Positions 38,621 to 48,110 are shown, counted from the first letter of the stretch. The stretch: DNA of 64,000 bases from Mitsuaria chitosanitabida ATCC BAA-476 = NBRC 102408 (GCF_001598255.1 NZ_BCYP01000011.1:150495-214494), one strand, 5' to 3'. Numbers and translations are program-made. The notes: generated from the sequence alone by a model not told the origin.

Positions 38621-41600
38621 CCGCGCCGACGAATGCCGCCGCCGAGACCGGTCAGGCCGCCTACACCCTCAACAGCGCGCCGGTGGCCCGCGAGCGCTTC
38701 TACGAACTCGCCTGCGACCCCGCGCGCAGTGTCGTCGTCGAGGCCTGCGCGGGCGCGGGCAAGACCTGGATGCTGGTGTCGCGCATCCTGCGCGCGCTGC
38801 TGGACGGCGCGCAGCCGCAGGACATCGTCGCCATCACCTTCACCCGCAAGGCCGCCGGCGAAATGCGCGCCCGTCTCAGCGAGTGGCTGCACGAGTTCGC
38901 CCACTGCGACCACGACGGCCGCATCGCCGCGCTGCGCCAGCGCGGCCTGCCGCCGGCGCAGGCCGAGGCGCTCGCGCCGCAGCTGGCGACGCTGCAGCAG
39001 CGCCTGCTCCAGTCGGCGCGTCCGGTGGAGATCCGTACCTTCCATGCCTGGTTCTCGCAGCTGCTGCGTGCCGCGCCGCTGGAGCTCCTGCGCGCGCAAG
39101 GCCTGTCCCCGGAGCTGCAACTGCTGGAGGACGAGAGCGACCTCATGCCGGAGCTCTGGCAGCGCTTCCACACCACCGTGCTGGCGGACGAGACGCTGCT
39201 GGCCGACTACCGCTCGCTGAGCCTGATCCACGGGCGCAACAAGCTGCTGGGCTGGCTGGAATCGGCCTTCTCGAAGCGGGTCGAACTCCGGCTGGCGCAT
39301 CAGGCGGGGCGGCTGCTCGACAGCATGCCCACGGCCGCCGAGGTGGTCCCGGAGTTCGCCGCCTTCGGCACGCCGCTGGAGGCCTTCGCCGGGATGCGCG
39401 CGGACCTCCAGTCGCTCGCGTTCGAGCTGGGACAGGGCAAGAACAAGACGCAGAGGACCGCCGCCGTCGCGATCGAGACGGCGCTGACGAACTGCCCTCC
39501 GGGCGCGGGCACCGATGCCGACGCGCTCGCCGCGGTGCGGGCGGAGCTCTTCACTCAGAAGGGCACGCTGGTGAAGGCGCTGGGCGATTCGCCCCTGCTG
39601 ATGCAGCTGGGCGATCAGCTCGGCCGCTTGCAGCAGGCGCTGGACCAGGACTGCGCGCGGGCCTGGCATCAGCAGATGTGCGGCCTGGCGCTGGCGCTGC
39701 TGGACGAGTTCGAGGGGCTCAAGCGCGAGCGCGGCTTCGTCGACATGAACGATCTGGAGCGCGGCGCGCTGGCGTTGCTGGGCGACCCGGCGCTGTCGGG
39801 CTGGGTGCAGGAGCGGCTGGACAGCCAGGTCCGGCATCTGCTGATCGACGAGTTCCAGGACACGAGTCCGCTGCAGTGGCATGCGCTCTATGCCTGGCTG
39901 TCGGGCTATGTCGGCGCGGGTGGGGGGGTCAGCGGGCAGCGGCCGCCGTCGGTCTTCATCGTCGGCGACCCCAAGCAGAGCATCTACCGCTTCCGCCGCG
40001 CCGAGCCCCGCGTCTTCGCCGCGGCCCGCGACTTCGTGCGCGAGGGCCTCGACGGGGTGCTGCTGGCCTGCGATCACACGCGGCGCAACGCGCCGCCGGT
40101 GCTGGCGGCGGTGAACGCGGTGTTCGAGCAGGCCAGCCTGGCACAGCAGTACGCGGGCTTCCGCGCGCACACGACCGAGGCCTCGGAGCCGCAGGCGCTC
40201 GACGGCGTGTTCTTCATCGACGGCGATGAGGAAGCGGGCGAGGACGAGGCGGAGGCGACGCGCGACGCGGATGTCTGGCGGCCCAGCCTGACCGAGCCCC
40301 GCCGCGAACCCGAGCTGCATCGCCGCGAGGCGGAGGCCGAGCGCATCGCGGCCTGCGTCTCCGACCTGCTGGCGCGCGGCGAGGCCCGGCCCGGCGAGAT
40401 CTTCGTGCTCGCTCGCAAGCGCGAGGGCCTGCGGGTGCTGGCGCAGGTGCTGAAGGCGCGCGGCATCGCGCATGCGGCGCCGGAGGACATGGCGCTGCTC
40501 GATGCGCCCGATGTGCGGGACCTGCTGGCGCTGCTGGATGCGCTGGCGTCGAGCGGTCATCAGTTGTCGCTCGCGCACGCGTTGCGCAGTCCGCTGTTCG
40601 GCGCGAGCGAGGCCGATCTGTTGTGGCTCGCCGCCGAGGCGCGGTCGGTGCGTTGGCTGGGCGTGGAATGGCCGGAGGAATCGCCGTTGGGGGCGCCGGT
40701 GGCGTCGTCGACGGCAGCACGGATGGATGCGCAGGCTGATGTGGGCCTCTGCAATGAGACCGAAGCCGACGCCGACGCCGATGCCGATGCCGATGCCGAT
40801 GCCGATGCCGATGCCGGGGCTGGCGTCTCCGTCGATCGGGGCGAGCCGCCCCCCGATGGCGGCGCCGAGAGCGCGCCGGCGGGACCTGCCGCGCCCACCT
40901 CGCGCAGTTGGTGGGACGTGCTGCTCCAGTCGGATGCCGACACCCTGAGCGAGCCGCTGCGCCGCGCGCAGTCGCTGCTGTCCCGCTGGGCGTCGATGGC
41001 CACGCTGCGCAGCCCGCATGACCTGCTCGATGCGATCGTTCACGAGGGCGATCTGATGGCGCGCCTGGCGGCGGCCGTTCCCGGCAGCGAGCGCCGCGCG
41101 CGCCTGCATGCGGTGGAGGCCTTGCTCGCCTTGGCGCTGGAACTCGACGGCGGCCGCTACGCGGGGCTGTACGGCTTCGTGCGGGCGCTCAAGAGCCGCG
41201 CCCTCAAGCTCGGCGCGCCGGCGGAGCCCGACGCGGTGCAGCTGCTCACCGTGCACGGCGCCAAGGGCCTGGAGGCCAAGGTCGTCATCCTGATGGACGC
41301 GGAAGCCGGCCCAGCGCGCGCGGAGAGCATGGCGCTGGCGATCTCCTGGCCGGTGCATGAGCCGGTGCCGCGCACGGTCGCGTTCATCGTCTCGGAGGCC
41401 AAGCCGCCGCCGTCGTTGCAGGCACTGCTCGACGACGAGAAGGATCAGCGTCAGCGCGAGGAACTCAATGCGCTCTACGTCGCGATGACGCGGGCGAGGA
41501 ACCGGTTGCTGCTCAGCCGCACCCCGGCGCGCCGCGCGGGCGCCAGCGCGAGCTGGTGGATGCGCGTGCAGCCCCAGGCGGCGGCGTTGGCGGTGCCGGC

Positions 41601-42234
41601 GGTCGCCGAGGGCGTCATGGCGGATGACGCGCGCCTCGCGCGCCTGAAGCTGCTGCCGCGGGTCGCCCCGCTGCCGGCCGACGAGGAGATCGCCGAGGCG
41701 GAGATCGCGGTGGGCCAGAGCCCCGACGAGGTCGAGGAGAGCGCCGCGCTCGGCGAGGCGCTGCATCGGGTGCTCGAATGGCGCAGCGGTCCGCAGGGCA
41801 GGGCGCATTCGCTGGAGCGCCTGATGGATGCCGCCGCGCAGATGTACGGCCTGGACAAGCGGCGCGACGAGCGTCTGCGCCGCAGCGTCGCGGCCATCCT
41901 CGGCAGCCGCGACTGCGCGCCGTTCTTCGATGGCGAGGTGCTGGACTGGCAGGGCAACGAAGTGCCGCTGAGCTGGCGCCAGCACGACATGCGCCTGGAC
42001 CGGCTGGTCTGCCGTCGCGACGCGGCGGGCGTGCCGACCTGGTGGGTGCTCGACTACAAGCTGCATCCGGCGCCGCAGAACAATCCAGACTACATCGCCC
42101 AGCTGTGGCGCTACCGCGAGGCGGTGATGGCGCTGCAACCGGGCGAGCCGGTGCGTTGCGCGTTCATCACGGGGCAGGGGAAGCTGGTGGATTGCACCGA
42201 GCGGGTGGCAGGGGCGGCGGATCTGTTCGCGTGA
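38617..42234 (+). CDS. addA: AddA-type UvrD-family helicase-nuclease
   Basis: The motor and nuclease subunit of the AddAB complex, 1205 residues. Walker A is CAGAGKTWML near residue 44-54, helicase motif II DEFQDTSPLQW near 415, motif III VGDPKQSIYRFR and late motif LLTVHGAKGLE near 875. The C-terminal PD-(D/E)XK nuclease has WWVLDYKLHPAP. An Ala-Asp dipeptide run (about 717-732) lies in a helicase insertion and is probably a flexible linker. The pair overlap ATGA implies coupling with addB. Confidence 0.92.
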   Translation: MTAPTNAAAETGQAAYTLNSAPVARERFYELACDPARSVVVEACAGAGKTWMLVSRILRALLDGAQPQDIVAITFTRKAAGEMRARLSEWLHEFAHCDHDGRIAALRQRGLPPAQAEALAPQLATLQQRLLQSARPVEIRTFHAWFSQLLRAAPLELLRAQGLSPELQLLEDESDLMPELWQRFHTTVLADETLLADYRSLSLIHGRNKLLGWLESAFSKRVELRLAHQAGRLLDSMPTAAEVVPEFAAFGTPLEAFAGMRADLQSLAFELGQGKNKTQRTAAVAIETALTNCPPGAGTDADALAAVRAELFTQKGTLVKALGDSPLLMQLGDQLGRLQQALDQDCARAWHQQMCGLALALLDEFEGLKRERGFVDMNDLERGALALLGDPALSGWVQERLDSQVRHLLIDEFQDTSPLQWHALYAWLSGYVGAGGGVSGQRPPSVFIVGDPKQSIYRFRRAEPRVFAAARDFVREGLDGVLLACDHTRRNAPPVLAAVNAVFEQASLAQQYAGFRAHTTEASEPQALDGVFFIDGDEEAGEDEAEATRDADVWRPSLTEPRREPELHRREAEAERIAACVSDLLARGEARPGEIFVLARKREGLRVLAQVLKARGIAHAAPEDMALLDAPDVRDLLALLDALASSGHQLSLAHALRSPLFGASEADLLWLAAEARSVRWLGVEWPEESPLGAPVASSTAARMDAQADVGLCNETEADADADADADADADADAGAGVSVDRGEPPPDGGAESAPAGPAAPTSRSWWDVLLQSDADTLSEPLRRAQSLLSRWASMATLRSPHDLLDAIVHEGDLMARLAAAVPGSERRARLHAVEALLALALELDGGRYAGLYGFVRALKSRALKLGAPAEPDAVQLLTVHGAKGLEAKVVILMDAEAGPARAESMALAISWPVHEPVPRTVAFIVSEAKPPPSLQALLDDEKDQRQREELNALYVAMTRARNRLLLSRTPARRAGASASWWMRVQPQAAALAVPAVAEGVMADDARLARLKLLPRVAPLPADEEIAEAEIAVGQSPDEVEESAALGEALHRVLEWRSGPQGRAHSLERLMDAAAQMYGLDKRRDERLRRSVAAILGSRDCAPFFDGEVLDWQGNEVPLSWRQHDMRLDRLVCRRDAAGVPTWWVLDYKLHPAPQNNPDYIAQLWRYREAVMALQPGEPVRCAFITGQGKLVDCTERVAGAADLFA
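40765..40812 (+). repeat. Eight-unit GCCGAY hexanucleotide repeat in addA
   Basis: Two GCCGAC and six GCCGAT units in frame encode (Ala-Asp)8. The flanks (GAGACCGAA before, GCCGGGGCT after) extend the low-complexity stretch. Unit size is a multiple of three. Confidence 0.9.
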
Positions 42235-42242
42235 GGGCGGAA

Positions 42243-42287
42243 GACCCTCACCCCAACCCTCTCCCGCAAGCGGGCGAGGGAGTCACC
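42243..42287 (+). repeat. Palindromic repeat element after addA
   Basis: ACCCTCACCCCAACCCTCTC leads into a stem CCCTCTCCCGC/GCGGGCGAGGG (42257-42280) with one mismatch and a 2-base loop. It is the same type as the copy in addB, in the opposite orientation. It sits between convergent genes, overlapping the last codons of the next gene, and may act as a terminator or mRNA end stabiliser. Confidence 0.75.
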
Positions 42288-43029
42288 CCGCGGCGTTGTA
42301 GTCGCCTTCGGATGGGCGGCTGTGCCAGGCGACGGAGGTCGTCGTCGGCCAGGGGCCGCCGTCGCCGATGCGCTGGTGCACCGCCTGGGCCGCGATCGCC
42401 GCGGCCTCCAGGACCCGGACCAGCGCCTGGATCTCGGTCAAGGTGGGCTCGGGCATCGAGGTGCGCAGGTAGACGTTGCCGCGCAGGCTCAGCAGCACGA
42501 AGGGGCGGCCCTCGATCAGCACGTCCTGCGAGGCCTGCGCCAGCCGGTCGGACAGGTCCTTGTCCAGCCAGGCCATCAGCAGCTCGCGGTTGATGCCCAG
42601 ACAGCCGAAGCGCTGTCGCACCAGCTTGGAGTCGATCTGCGACTGCTTGGGGAACATCACCAGCCAGCGCATCTCTTCCGGGGTGTCGGTGTCGACCCGG
42701 GTGCGCAGGGTGTCGGTGTAGGCCTCGAAGACGCTGCGTTCCAGATGCTCCATCAGCTTGCGCTCGATGATCATCATCTGCATGTCGGCATTGAGCTTGA
42801 GCTCGCAGCGCATGCGCAGCTCGTGTCCCTCGATGTAGCTGCGCTGGGACGGGCCCCACTCGATGCGGGTGAGGCCGGGCAGGGTGCGCGGCAGGTCGAT
42901 CACGAGACCGCGGCCGTCGCGCGCGTGGCGCAGTTGGCCGCCGCGGTCCTCGGCCCATTCCCGCAGGGGGCGCCAGCGCGCGGCATTGGCGCGGGCCGTG
43001 AGCCACTGTTTGACTTGTTTGATTACCAT
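42283..43029 (-). CDS. Hypothetical protein, 248 residues
   Basis: I do not recognise a family. The soluble, mixed alpha/beta sequence starts MVIKQVKQWLTARANAARW. It has an RGLVIDLPRTLPGLTRIEWG segment and a central charged helix (ADMQMMIIERKLMEHLERS). No signal peptide or membrane segment is evident. ATG 43029 is the first Met consistent with a basic amphipathic start; the frame is open to 43167. It is divergent from a glutathione S-transferase gene. The C-terminus is low in hydrophobics and overlaps the repeat element after addA. Confidence 0.75.
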   Translation of the reverse strand: MVIKQVKQWLTARANAARWRPLREWAEDRGGQLRHARDGRGLVIDLPRTLPGLTRIEWGPSQRSYIEGHELRMRCELKLNADMQMMIIERKLMEHLERSVFEAYTDTLRTRVDTDTPEEMRWLVMFPKQSQIDSKLVRQRFGCLGINRELLMAWLDKDLSDRLAQASQDVLIEGRPFVLLSLRGNVYLRTSMPEPTLTEIQALVRVLEAAAIAAQAVHQRIGDGGPWPTTTSVAWHSRPSEGDYNAAG

Positions 43030-43114
43030 GAGGTGGGACGATGCGCGGGCGCCGCGGTGCGCGGGCATCGGATGGCCGACGACCGGGGCCTCGCGCCCCA
43101 ACGGAGAACGCAGA

Positions 43115-43807
43115 ATGATCGAAGTGTATTCATGGCCCACGCCCAATGGCCACAAGGTGCACATCATGCTGGAGGAATGTGGCCTGCCTTACCGGGTCAT
43201 TCCCGTGGACATCGGGGCCGGCGAGCAATTCGACGCGAAGTTCCTGTCCTTCAGCCCCAACAACAAGATTCCCGCCATCGTCGACCCGGTCGGTCCGGAC
43301 GGCCGGCCGATGGCCTTGTTCGAGTCCGGCGCGATCCTGCTGTACCTGGCCGGCAAGACCGGCCGCTTCCTCCCGGCCGACACCCGCGGCCGCTACGAGG
43401 CGCTGCAGTGGCTGATGTTCCAGATGGGCGGCATCGGGCCGATGCTGGGTCAGACGCACCACTTCCGGCTCTACGCACCCGAGAAGATCGAGTACGCCAT
43501 CGACCGCTACACCAACGAGGCCAGGCGGCTGTACGGCGTCGTCGACAAGCGCCTGGCGCACAGCAAGTACATCGCCGGGCCGGCGTACGGCATCGCGGAC
43601 ATCGCGATCTTCCCGTGGCTGCGCGGCTGGAAGAACCAGGGCGTGGACCTGGCCGAGTACCCGCACCTGCGGGGCTGGTTCGACGAGATCGCGGCGCGCC
43701 CGGCGGTGCAGCGCGGCGTCGCGGTGCTGGAGGAGAAGCGCCGGCCGCTGGTCGACGACAAGGCGCGCGAGCAGCTGTTCGGCGCGACCCAGTACAAGCG
43801 CCACTGA
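43115..43807 (+). CDS. Glutathione S-transferase family protein (YfcG/YghU-like)
   Basis: A 230-residue cytosolic GST. The thioredoxin-like N-terminal domain has TPNGHKVHIMLEECGLPY and the glutathione loop NNKIPAIVDP with ALFESGAILLYLA. The helical C-terminal domain ends about residue 205. The N-terminal SWPTPNG motif resembles E. coli YfcG, which has disulfide-bond reductase activity; the physiological substrate here is unknown. ATG 43115 follows GGAGA. No operon partner. Confidence 0.9.
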   Translation: MIEVYSWPTPNGHKVHIMLEECGLPYRVIPVDIGAGEQFDAKFLSFSPNNKIPAIVDPVGPDGRPMALFESGAILLYLAGKTGRFLPADTRGRYEALQWLMFQMGGIGPMLGQTHHFRLYAPEKIEYAIDRYTNEARRLYGVVDKRLAHSKYIAGPAYGIADIAIFPWLRGWKNQGVDLAEYPHLRGWFDEIAARPAVQRGVAVLEEKRRPLVDDKAREQLFGATQYKRH

Positions 43808-43857
43808 GGAGCCGAGGTGAGGCCGCCCGGTCCGTGTGGCCGGGGCCGCGCGCGGGG

Positions 43858-44085
43858 TCAGATCTTGCCCAGCCGCGCGCGGTCGCCGAGCTCCGTGAGC
43901 CAGCGCCTGCCGTCCTCGCGGATCGGCGTGGCCAGGCCCTTGTCCTGCAGGCGCTGCTGCATCTCCTCGCTGACCGGCATGCCGCCGGGCGATTGGGGGA
44001 TGAAGTAGAGCGCCGCGCGCTCGTCCGGCGTGATGACCAGATCGGCGGGCGGGACGGGGAAGCTGAACGTGGGCGCGGAGGACAT
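43858..44085 (-). CDS. Small hypothetical protein, 75 residues
   Basis: Starts MSSAPTFSFPVPPADLVITP and ends GDRARLGKI. It is soluble, with a probable helical core (SEEMQQRLQDKGLATPIRED) and no membrane segment or known motif. The frame stays open upstream to 44508, but codon-level sense and composition favour ATG 44085. It lies convergent to the GST gene and divergent from another small gene. Confidence 0.6.
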   Translation of the reverse strand: MSSAPTFSFPVPPADLVITPDERAALYFIPQSPGGMPVSEEMQQRLQDKGLATPIREDGRRWLTELGDRARLGKI

Positions 44086-44337
44086 GTCGGCGAGGAGGCG
44101 GCAAGGGGCGACGCGGGGGTCGGGCGCGGGAGCGCGCCGGCCGGGGCGGCAGTATGCCTCAGCGCCGCCCGGGGTCGGCTGTCCCTGTAATGCGGGGGTA
44201 AAGGGGGCGTGGGCAAGCCCGGCGGGCGTGGCGCCGAAACACGCTTGGAGCGACACTTGCCCTGCGTGGCTGCGGCATCCGGCGCCAGGGTCGGACCGAC
44301 GCCGCGGCAACCCGCACAACCCGAAGGAGTCCCCTCC

Positions 44338-44595
44338 ATGCAGAGCAATACCGAGCAGACCGACAAGGTCGGCGCCGTCGAGAGTCACAACGGACGCTGG
44401 TTCGTCCGTGAGGTGGTGGGGGAGGCCGCGCCGTTCCGCGCGCGATACCTGGTGATCGCGGCGCATGCGCAGGCGGACGGGCAGGCGGTGCTCGACGGCT
44501 ACTGGCACGAGCTGGAGCGCAGCTTCGATTCCTGGAACTACGCGGCCGACGCGGCCCTCGAGGCGGCGCAGCGCGCGATCGACTTCCGGCCCTGA
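44338..44595 (+). CDS. Small hypothetical protein, 85 residues
   Basis: Starts MQSNTEQTDKVGAVESHNGR after a good AGGAG site 9 bases upstream. The protein is acidic, soluble, with a predicted strand-rich first half (WFVREVVGEAAPFRARYLVI) and a helical C-terminus. I do not recognise a family. It ends 29 bases before a convergent tRNA gene. Confidence 0.65.
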   Translation: MQSNTEQTDKVGAVESHNGRWFVREVVGEAAPFRARYLVIAAHAQADGQAVLDGYWHELERSFDSWNYAADAALEAAQRAIDFRP

Positions 44596-44624
44596 GGCCC
44601 GGCGCCGTCGAGGCGCCCATGAAG

Positions 44625-44701
44625 TGGCCTGCCCGGAGGGACTCGAACCCCCGACCTGCTGCTTAGAAGGCAGCTGCTCTATCCAGTTGAGCTACGGGCA
44701 G
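44625..44701 (-). tRNA. tRNA-Arg (anticodon TCT)
   Basis: The minus strand gives a full cloverleaf: acceptor CTGCCCG/CGGGCAG, discriminator G and encoded CCA, D-arm GCTCAACTGGATAGAGC, anticodon stem GCTGC/GCAGC with loop CTTCTAA, and T-arm with TTCGAGT. The loop gives anticodon TCT, reading AGA (and AGG by wobble), rare codons in this GC-rich genome. No integrase or direct repeat of its 3' end is visible nearby. Confidence 0.97.
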
Positions 44702-44806
44702 GCAGAAAGTGATGGCCTGACGGACCAGGCCCCTTGCAGCACGTTCCCATGTCCTCCAAGGGGCCCGAATTGTGCCATGCGGTCGCCGCCATCGACGGCG
44801 ACTCGC

Positions 44807-44846
44807 CGGGTGAGCCGGGCCGCCCCTCAAGGGGGCCCGTCACCCG
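44807..44846 (-). terminator. Stem-loop after the OPT transporter gene
   Basis: CGGGTGA/TCACCCG with an inner G/C stem (GGGC...GCCC) lies 5 bases beyond the transporter stop. It lacks a T run on the minus strand, so it may be a 3'-end structure rather than an efficient terminator. Confidence 0.5.
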
Positions 44847-44851
44847 CGGCC

Positions 44852-46837
44852 TCAGATCAGCACGTTGACGATGGCGTTGCCGATGCCCATCAGCGCCGCG
44901 CCCGAGATCAGGCCCGCGCAGACCGGCTCGCAGCCGTCAACCCAGCGCTTCCAGCCGGTCGAGCCGGGCTGCTTCCCGTAGATGCGGCCCATGACCCAGA
45001 AGATCATCGCGCCGACCCACATCGCGAAGGTCGACTCCGGCGGCAGCACCACGCCCAGGCCGATCGACACGGACGACAGCGGGAACTTGCCCTTGGTCAC
45101 CATGCGCAGCACCTCGATGACGATGGCGCAGGCTGCGGCCACGCCCATCGCGATCAGCGCCGAGGTCGGCAGACCGTGCAGGCCCTTGGCGATGATCTCG
45201 GCCACGCCGCGCCATTGCACGGCGGCCGGCATCGCGAACTGTTCAGAGATGATGCTCGCGGTCGAGCGCACGCCCTCGGCGTTCTTCGGCAGGAACAGCA
45301 GGTAGTACAGCGGGACGCAGGACAGCGCGCCGGCCAGGATCCCGATCACGTGGCCGATGGCCTGGTGACGCGGCTTGCCGCCCAGCATGTAGCCGGGCTT
45401 GATGTCCGACAGCAGGTTCGCGGCGTTGGAGGCGATGTCCGAGGTCATGCCCGCCGGGATCAGGTTGGCCGCCGGATTGCTGCGGTCGATCGCGCCCATC
45501 GAGAACTGCGTGATCTTGGACAGCGCGCCGGTCGGCGTCCACGAGGTCAGCGCCATCGAGTTGGTGCAGATCACCGTCAGCACGAAGATCAGCGGCAGCG
45601 CGATCAGCGCCATGCCCATGGGCACGCCGAAGAACAGGTGCGCGGTGTACGCGGCCAGCACGCCCATCACCGGCACGCCGATGTAGGAGATCCACAGCGG
45701 CACTTCGATGTGGGAGAGCAGGTCGCTGCCGGCGGGCGCGTTCTTCTTGCGGCCGAAGGCCTTGAACACCGCCAGGAACAGGTCGGGCTTGGCCAGCAGG
45801 CTGGTCAGCGAGCCCGCGACCATCATCGTCACGCCCCACCACATCGACCACTGGTTGACGATCTCGACGCGCGAGATCGGGATCACGGCGCCGGTGGGCG
45901 AGATGCGCTGGACGATGTCGCCGGCCTGGATCATCAGCGGCGCCAGCACGACGAAGTTCATCACCGCGCCGATCAGGCAGCTGGTGGCCACGGCGATGCC
46001 CATCAGGCCGCCCACGCCCAGCATCGCGGCGTCCAGCGTCAGGCGCAGGCCCAGCACGCGGAAGTCGGTGCCCAGGATCTTGGGGATCCACAGGTCGGCC
46101 TTCACGGCCAGGGTGTAGTAGTACTCGTCCAGGCGGTCATGGAAGACCCAGGGCTCGGTCATGCCGGCCCACTTGTCCATGCGCAGCAGCTTGAACTGGA
46201 TCAGCTTCATCCAGCCGTCGCTGACGATGGCCTGATAGAACGCGGCCAGGCCGGCGACCTTGGCCAGCAGCGCGGCCTTGTACATGCCTTCGCCGCCCTC
46301 GCCGTTGTAGAGCGAGTCCAGCACCACGCCGCAGGCGCGGCCCTCGGGGAAGGGGAGCTGGTCCTCGTTGATGAAGCGGCGCTTCATCGGGAAGGCCACC
46401 AGCACGCCCAGCGTGGCGGTGATGGTCATCCAGATCATCATCTGCCACCAGGGGATGATGCGGTCGGTGACCAGCATGTAGGCGCCCAGGCTGGAGATCA
46501 GCGGCATCACGACGTAGCCGGCGGCGGTCGCGATGGACTGGGTGCAGTTGTTCTCGAGGATGGTGTAGTCGTCGGCCCAGCCCAGCTGCGCCAGGATGCG
46601 GAACATCGCGAAGGCCAGGATCACGGACGTCAGGCCCACGCCGACGCTGATGCCGGTCTTGGCGCCGATGTACAGCGAGGTGGCGGCCAGCACGCCGCCC
46701 AGGAGGAAGCCCGTCAGGCCGGAGCGCAGCGAGAGCTGCGCCATGTCACCGCGGAAGACGTTCTTGAACCACCACTCGTCCTTCTGCGCGCGCGACCAGG
46801 TGCGGACCTGTTCGTCGGTCAAATGCTGTAGCGCCAT
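44852..46837 (-). CDS. OPT family oligopeptide/metal-chelate transporter
   Basis: A 661-residue inner-membrane transporter with some 14-16 membrane segments. Early motifs are SLRSGLTGFLLGGVLAATSLYIG and ILENNCTQSIATAAGYVV. NSMALTSWTPTGALSKITQF and DIASNAANLLSDIKPGYMLG are hallmark OPT/YSL loops. Bacterial members import peptides or metal chelates by proton coupling; the substrate here is unknown. I chose ATG 46837 (MALQHLTDEQV) after GAAGGATC, rather than upstream Met codons at 46963 and 46936 that give an unconserved head. Single gene next to tRNA-Arg. Confidence 0.93.
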   Translation of the reverse strand: MALQHLTDEQVRTWSRAQKDEWWFKNVFRGDMAQLSLRSGLTGFLLGGVLAATSLYIGAKTGISVGVGLTSVILAFAMFRILAQLGWADDYTILENNCTQSIATAAGYVVMPLISSLGAYMLVTDRIIPWWQMMIWMTITATLGVLVAFPMKRRFINEDQLPFPEGRACGVVLDSLYNGEGGEGMYKAALLAKVAGLAAFYQAIVSDGWMKLIQFKLLRMDKWAGMTEPWVFHDRLDEYYYTLAVKADLWIPKILGTDFRVLGLRLTLDAAMLGVGGLMGIAVATSCLIGAVMNFVVLAPLMIQAGDIVQRISPTGAVIPISRVEIVNQWSMWWGVTMMVAGSLTSLLAKPDLFLAVFKAFGRKKNAPAGSDLLSHIEVPLWISYIGVPVMGVLAAYTAHLFFGVPMGMALIALPLIFVLTVICTNSMALTSWTPTGALSKITQFSMGAIDRSNPAANLIPAGMTSDIASNAANLLSDIKPGYMLGGKPRHQAIGHVIGILAGALSCVPLYYLLFLPKNAEGVRSTASIISEQFAMPAAVQWRGVAEIIAKGLHGLPTSALIAMGVAAACAIVIEVLRMVTKGKFPLSSVSIGLGVVLPPESTFAMWVGAMIFWVMGRIYGKQPGSTGWKRWVDGCEPVCAGLISGAALMGIGNAIVNVLI

Positions 46838-47021
46838 GCTTGTGCTCGATCCTTCGGGGCCTGCCCGGTGCGGCGCCCCGGCTCCGGGCTCGTGACCTGG
46901 AAGGACGCTGTTCTGAAACAAAAAAACAGCGCGCATTGTCCCTGTCTGACATCGTGCTGACATGCACGAGGCATCAGGGTTTCCACCCGGTTTCAGGCTC
47001 GGCCGTGCGAATGCGGTGGGG

Positions 47022-48110
47022 TCAGGGCGACACGGGCGCGACGTCCGTCGCGGCCGGCGCGGGCGGGCGCCCGGCGTCGATCCGGCGCCTTGCCCAGTCC
47101 CGGACCGGGACTTCGAAGCCGCGGTAGGCGATCGCGGCCAGCACGAAGGTCAGCCCGACGGCGAGCGCCTTGACCGGAAGCGCCGTGCCCATCAGGGCCT
47201 CGACGATCTGGTAGACGGGCAGGTGCCAGAGGTAGAGCGAGTAGCTCAGCAATCCCAGCCACACGACGGGCCGCCACGAGAGCAGCGCCCGGCATCCGAG
47301 CATCCCGCTGGTGTCGAGTCCCGCCACCAGCGCGGTGCCCGCGATGCCGTAGAGCGCCGACGAGTACTGCGGTTGATAGCCGTCGGCGAGGAAGAGCAGC
47401 CAGATCAGCATCGCCAGCCCGGCCGCGCCCAGCCAGCGCGGCGCGCGCCAGCCGCGCCGCAGCGCCATCGCGGCCAGGCAGCCGTAGAGGATGGCGTCGA
47501 TACGCTCGATCGTGCCGACGTAGAGCATCAGCGCGCTGCCGGGGCGGTCGACGAGGAGGCCGCGCCAGACGATGTCCAGCAGGGCGATCGCCAGGGTCAG
47601 CAGCATCGCGCGCGTCAGCCCGAGCTTGAGCATCGCGAGCAGGGCGACGGGCCACACGAGATAGAAGTGTTCCTCCACCGCGAGCGACCAGGCGTGGCCG
47701 AAACCCGGCAGGTGCTGGCCGAAGAAGATGGCGGCGTAGTTGGTCGTGTAGGTCACGGCGAAGAGCCCCGCGAGGACGGGCTTCTTCTGCCCGAGCAGCA
47801 GGAAGCCGATCGAGCCGACGATGACGACGAGCACCAGCCCCGGCATCAAGCGCGCGAGGCGTCGCAGGTAGAAGCGCCGCAGGTCGATGGCGCCGCGGCG
47901 GGCGCGCTCGTCCATGAGGATGCCGGTGATCAGGAAGCCGGAGATGGCGAAGAACACGCCGACGCCCACCTTGCCGAGCGGGAAGACCTTGAACAGGTTG
48001 CTGTGGTCGGCCAGCACGAGCAGCATCGCCAGCGCGCGCAGGCCGTCGATCCACGGGCGGTAGCCGCCGGCATCCGGCGGCGCAGGAGCGGGCGCGGCGC
48101 TTGAACCCAT
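47022..48110 (-). CDS. Acyltransferase family 3 (OafA/YrhL-type) membrane protein
   Basis: A 362-residue protein of ten or so membrane segments. The family start YRPWIDGLRALAMLLVLADH carries the catalytic-type His, followed by GVGVFFAISGFLITGIL and RFYLRRLARLMPG. AWSLAVEEHFYLVWP is a further hallmark. Such enzymes O-acetylate or succinylate surface polysaccharides, LPS or osmoregulated glucans. No glycan cluster is adjacent, so the acceptor is unknown. Confidence 0.92.
   Translation of the reverse strand: MGSSAAPAPAPPDAGGYRPWIDGLRALAMLLVLADHSNLFKVFPLGKVGVGVFFAISGFLITGILMDERARRGAIDLRRFYLRRLARLMPGLVLVVIVGSIGFLLLGQKKPVLAGLFAVTYTTNYAAIFFGQHLPGFGHAWSLAVEEHFYLVWPVALLAMLKLGLTRAMLLTLAIALLDIVWRGLLVDRPGSALMLYVGTIERIDAILYGCLAAMALRRGWRAPRWLGAAGLAMLIWLLFLADGYQPQYSSALYGIAGTALVAGLDTSGMLGCRALLSWRPVVWLGLLSYSLYLWHLPVYQIVEALMGTALPVKALAVGLTFVLAAIAYRGFEVPVRDWARRRIDAGRPPAPAATDVAPVSP

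Noticed and set aside
38230..42138. A 1302-codon open frame antisense to addA
   Set aside because: Same compositional artefact; AddA motifs on the plus strand explain the region fully.
44625..44701. tRNA-Arg(TCT) as an integration site for an island
   Set aside because: No integrase, no second copy of the tRNA 3' end and no composition break next to it were seen.
44465..46831. A 788-codon plus-strand frame over the OPT transporter
   Set aside because: Antisense to a transporter with clear membrane segments; His/Arg/Gln-rich composition without hydrophobic pattern.
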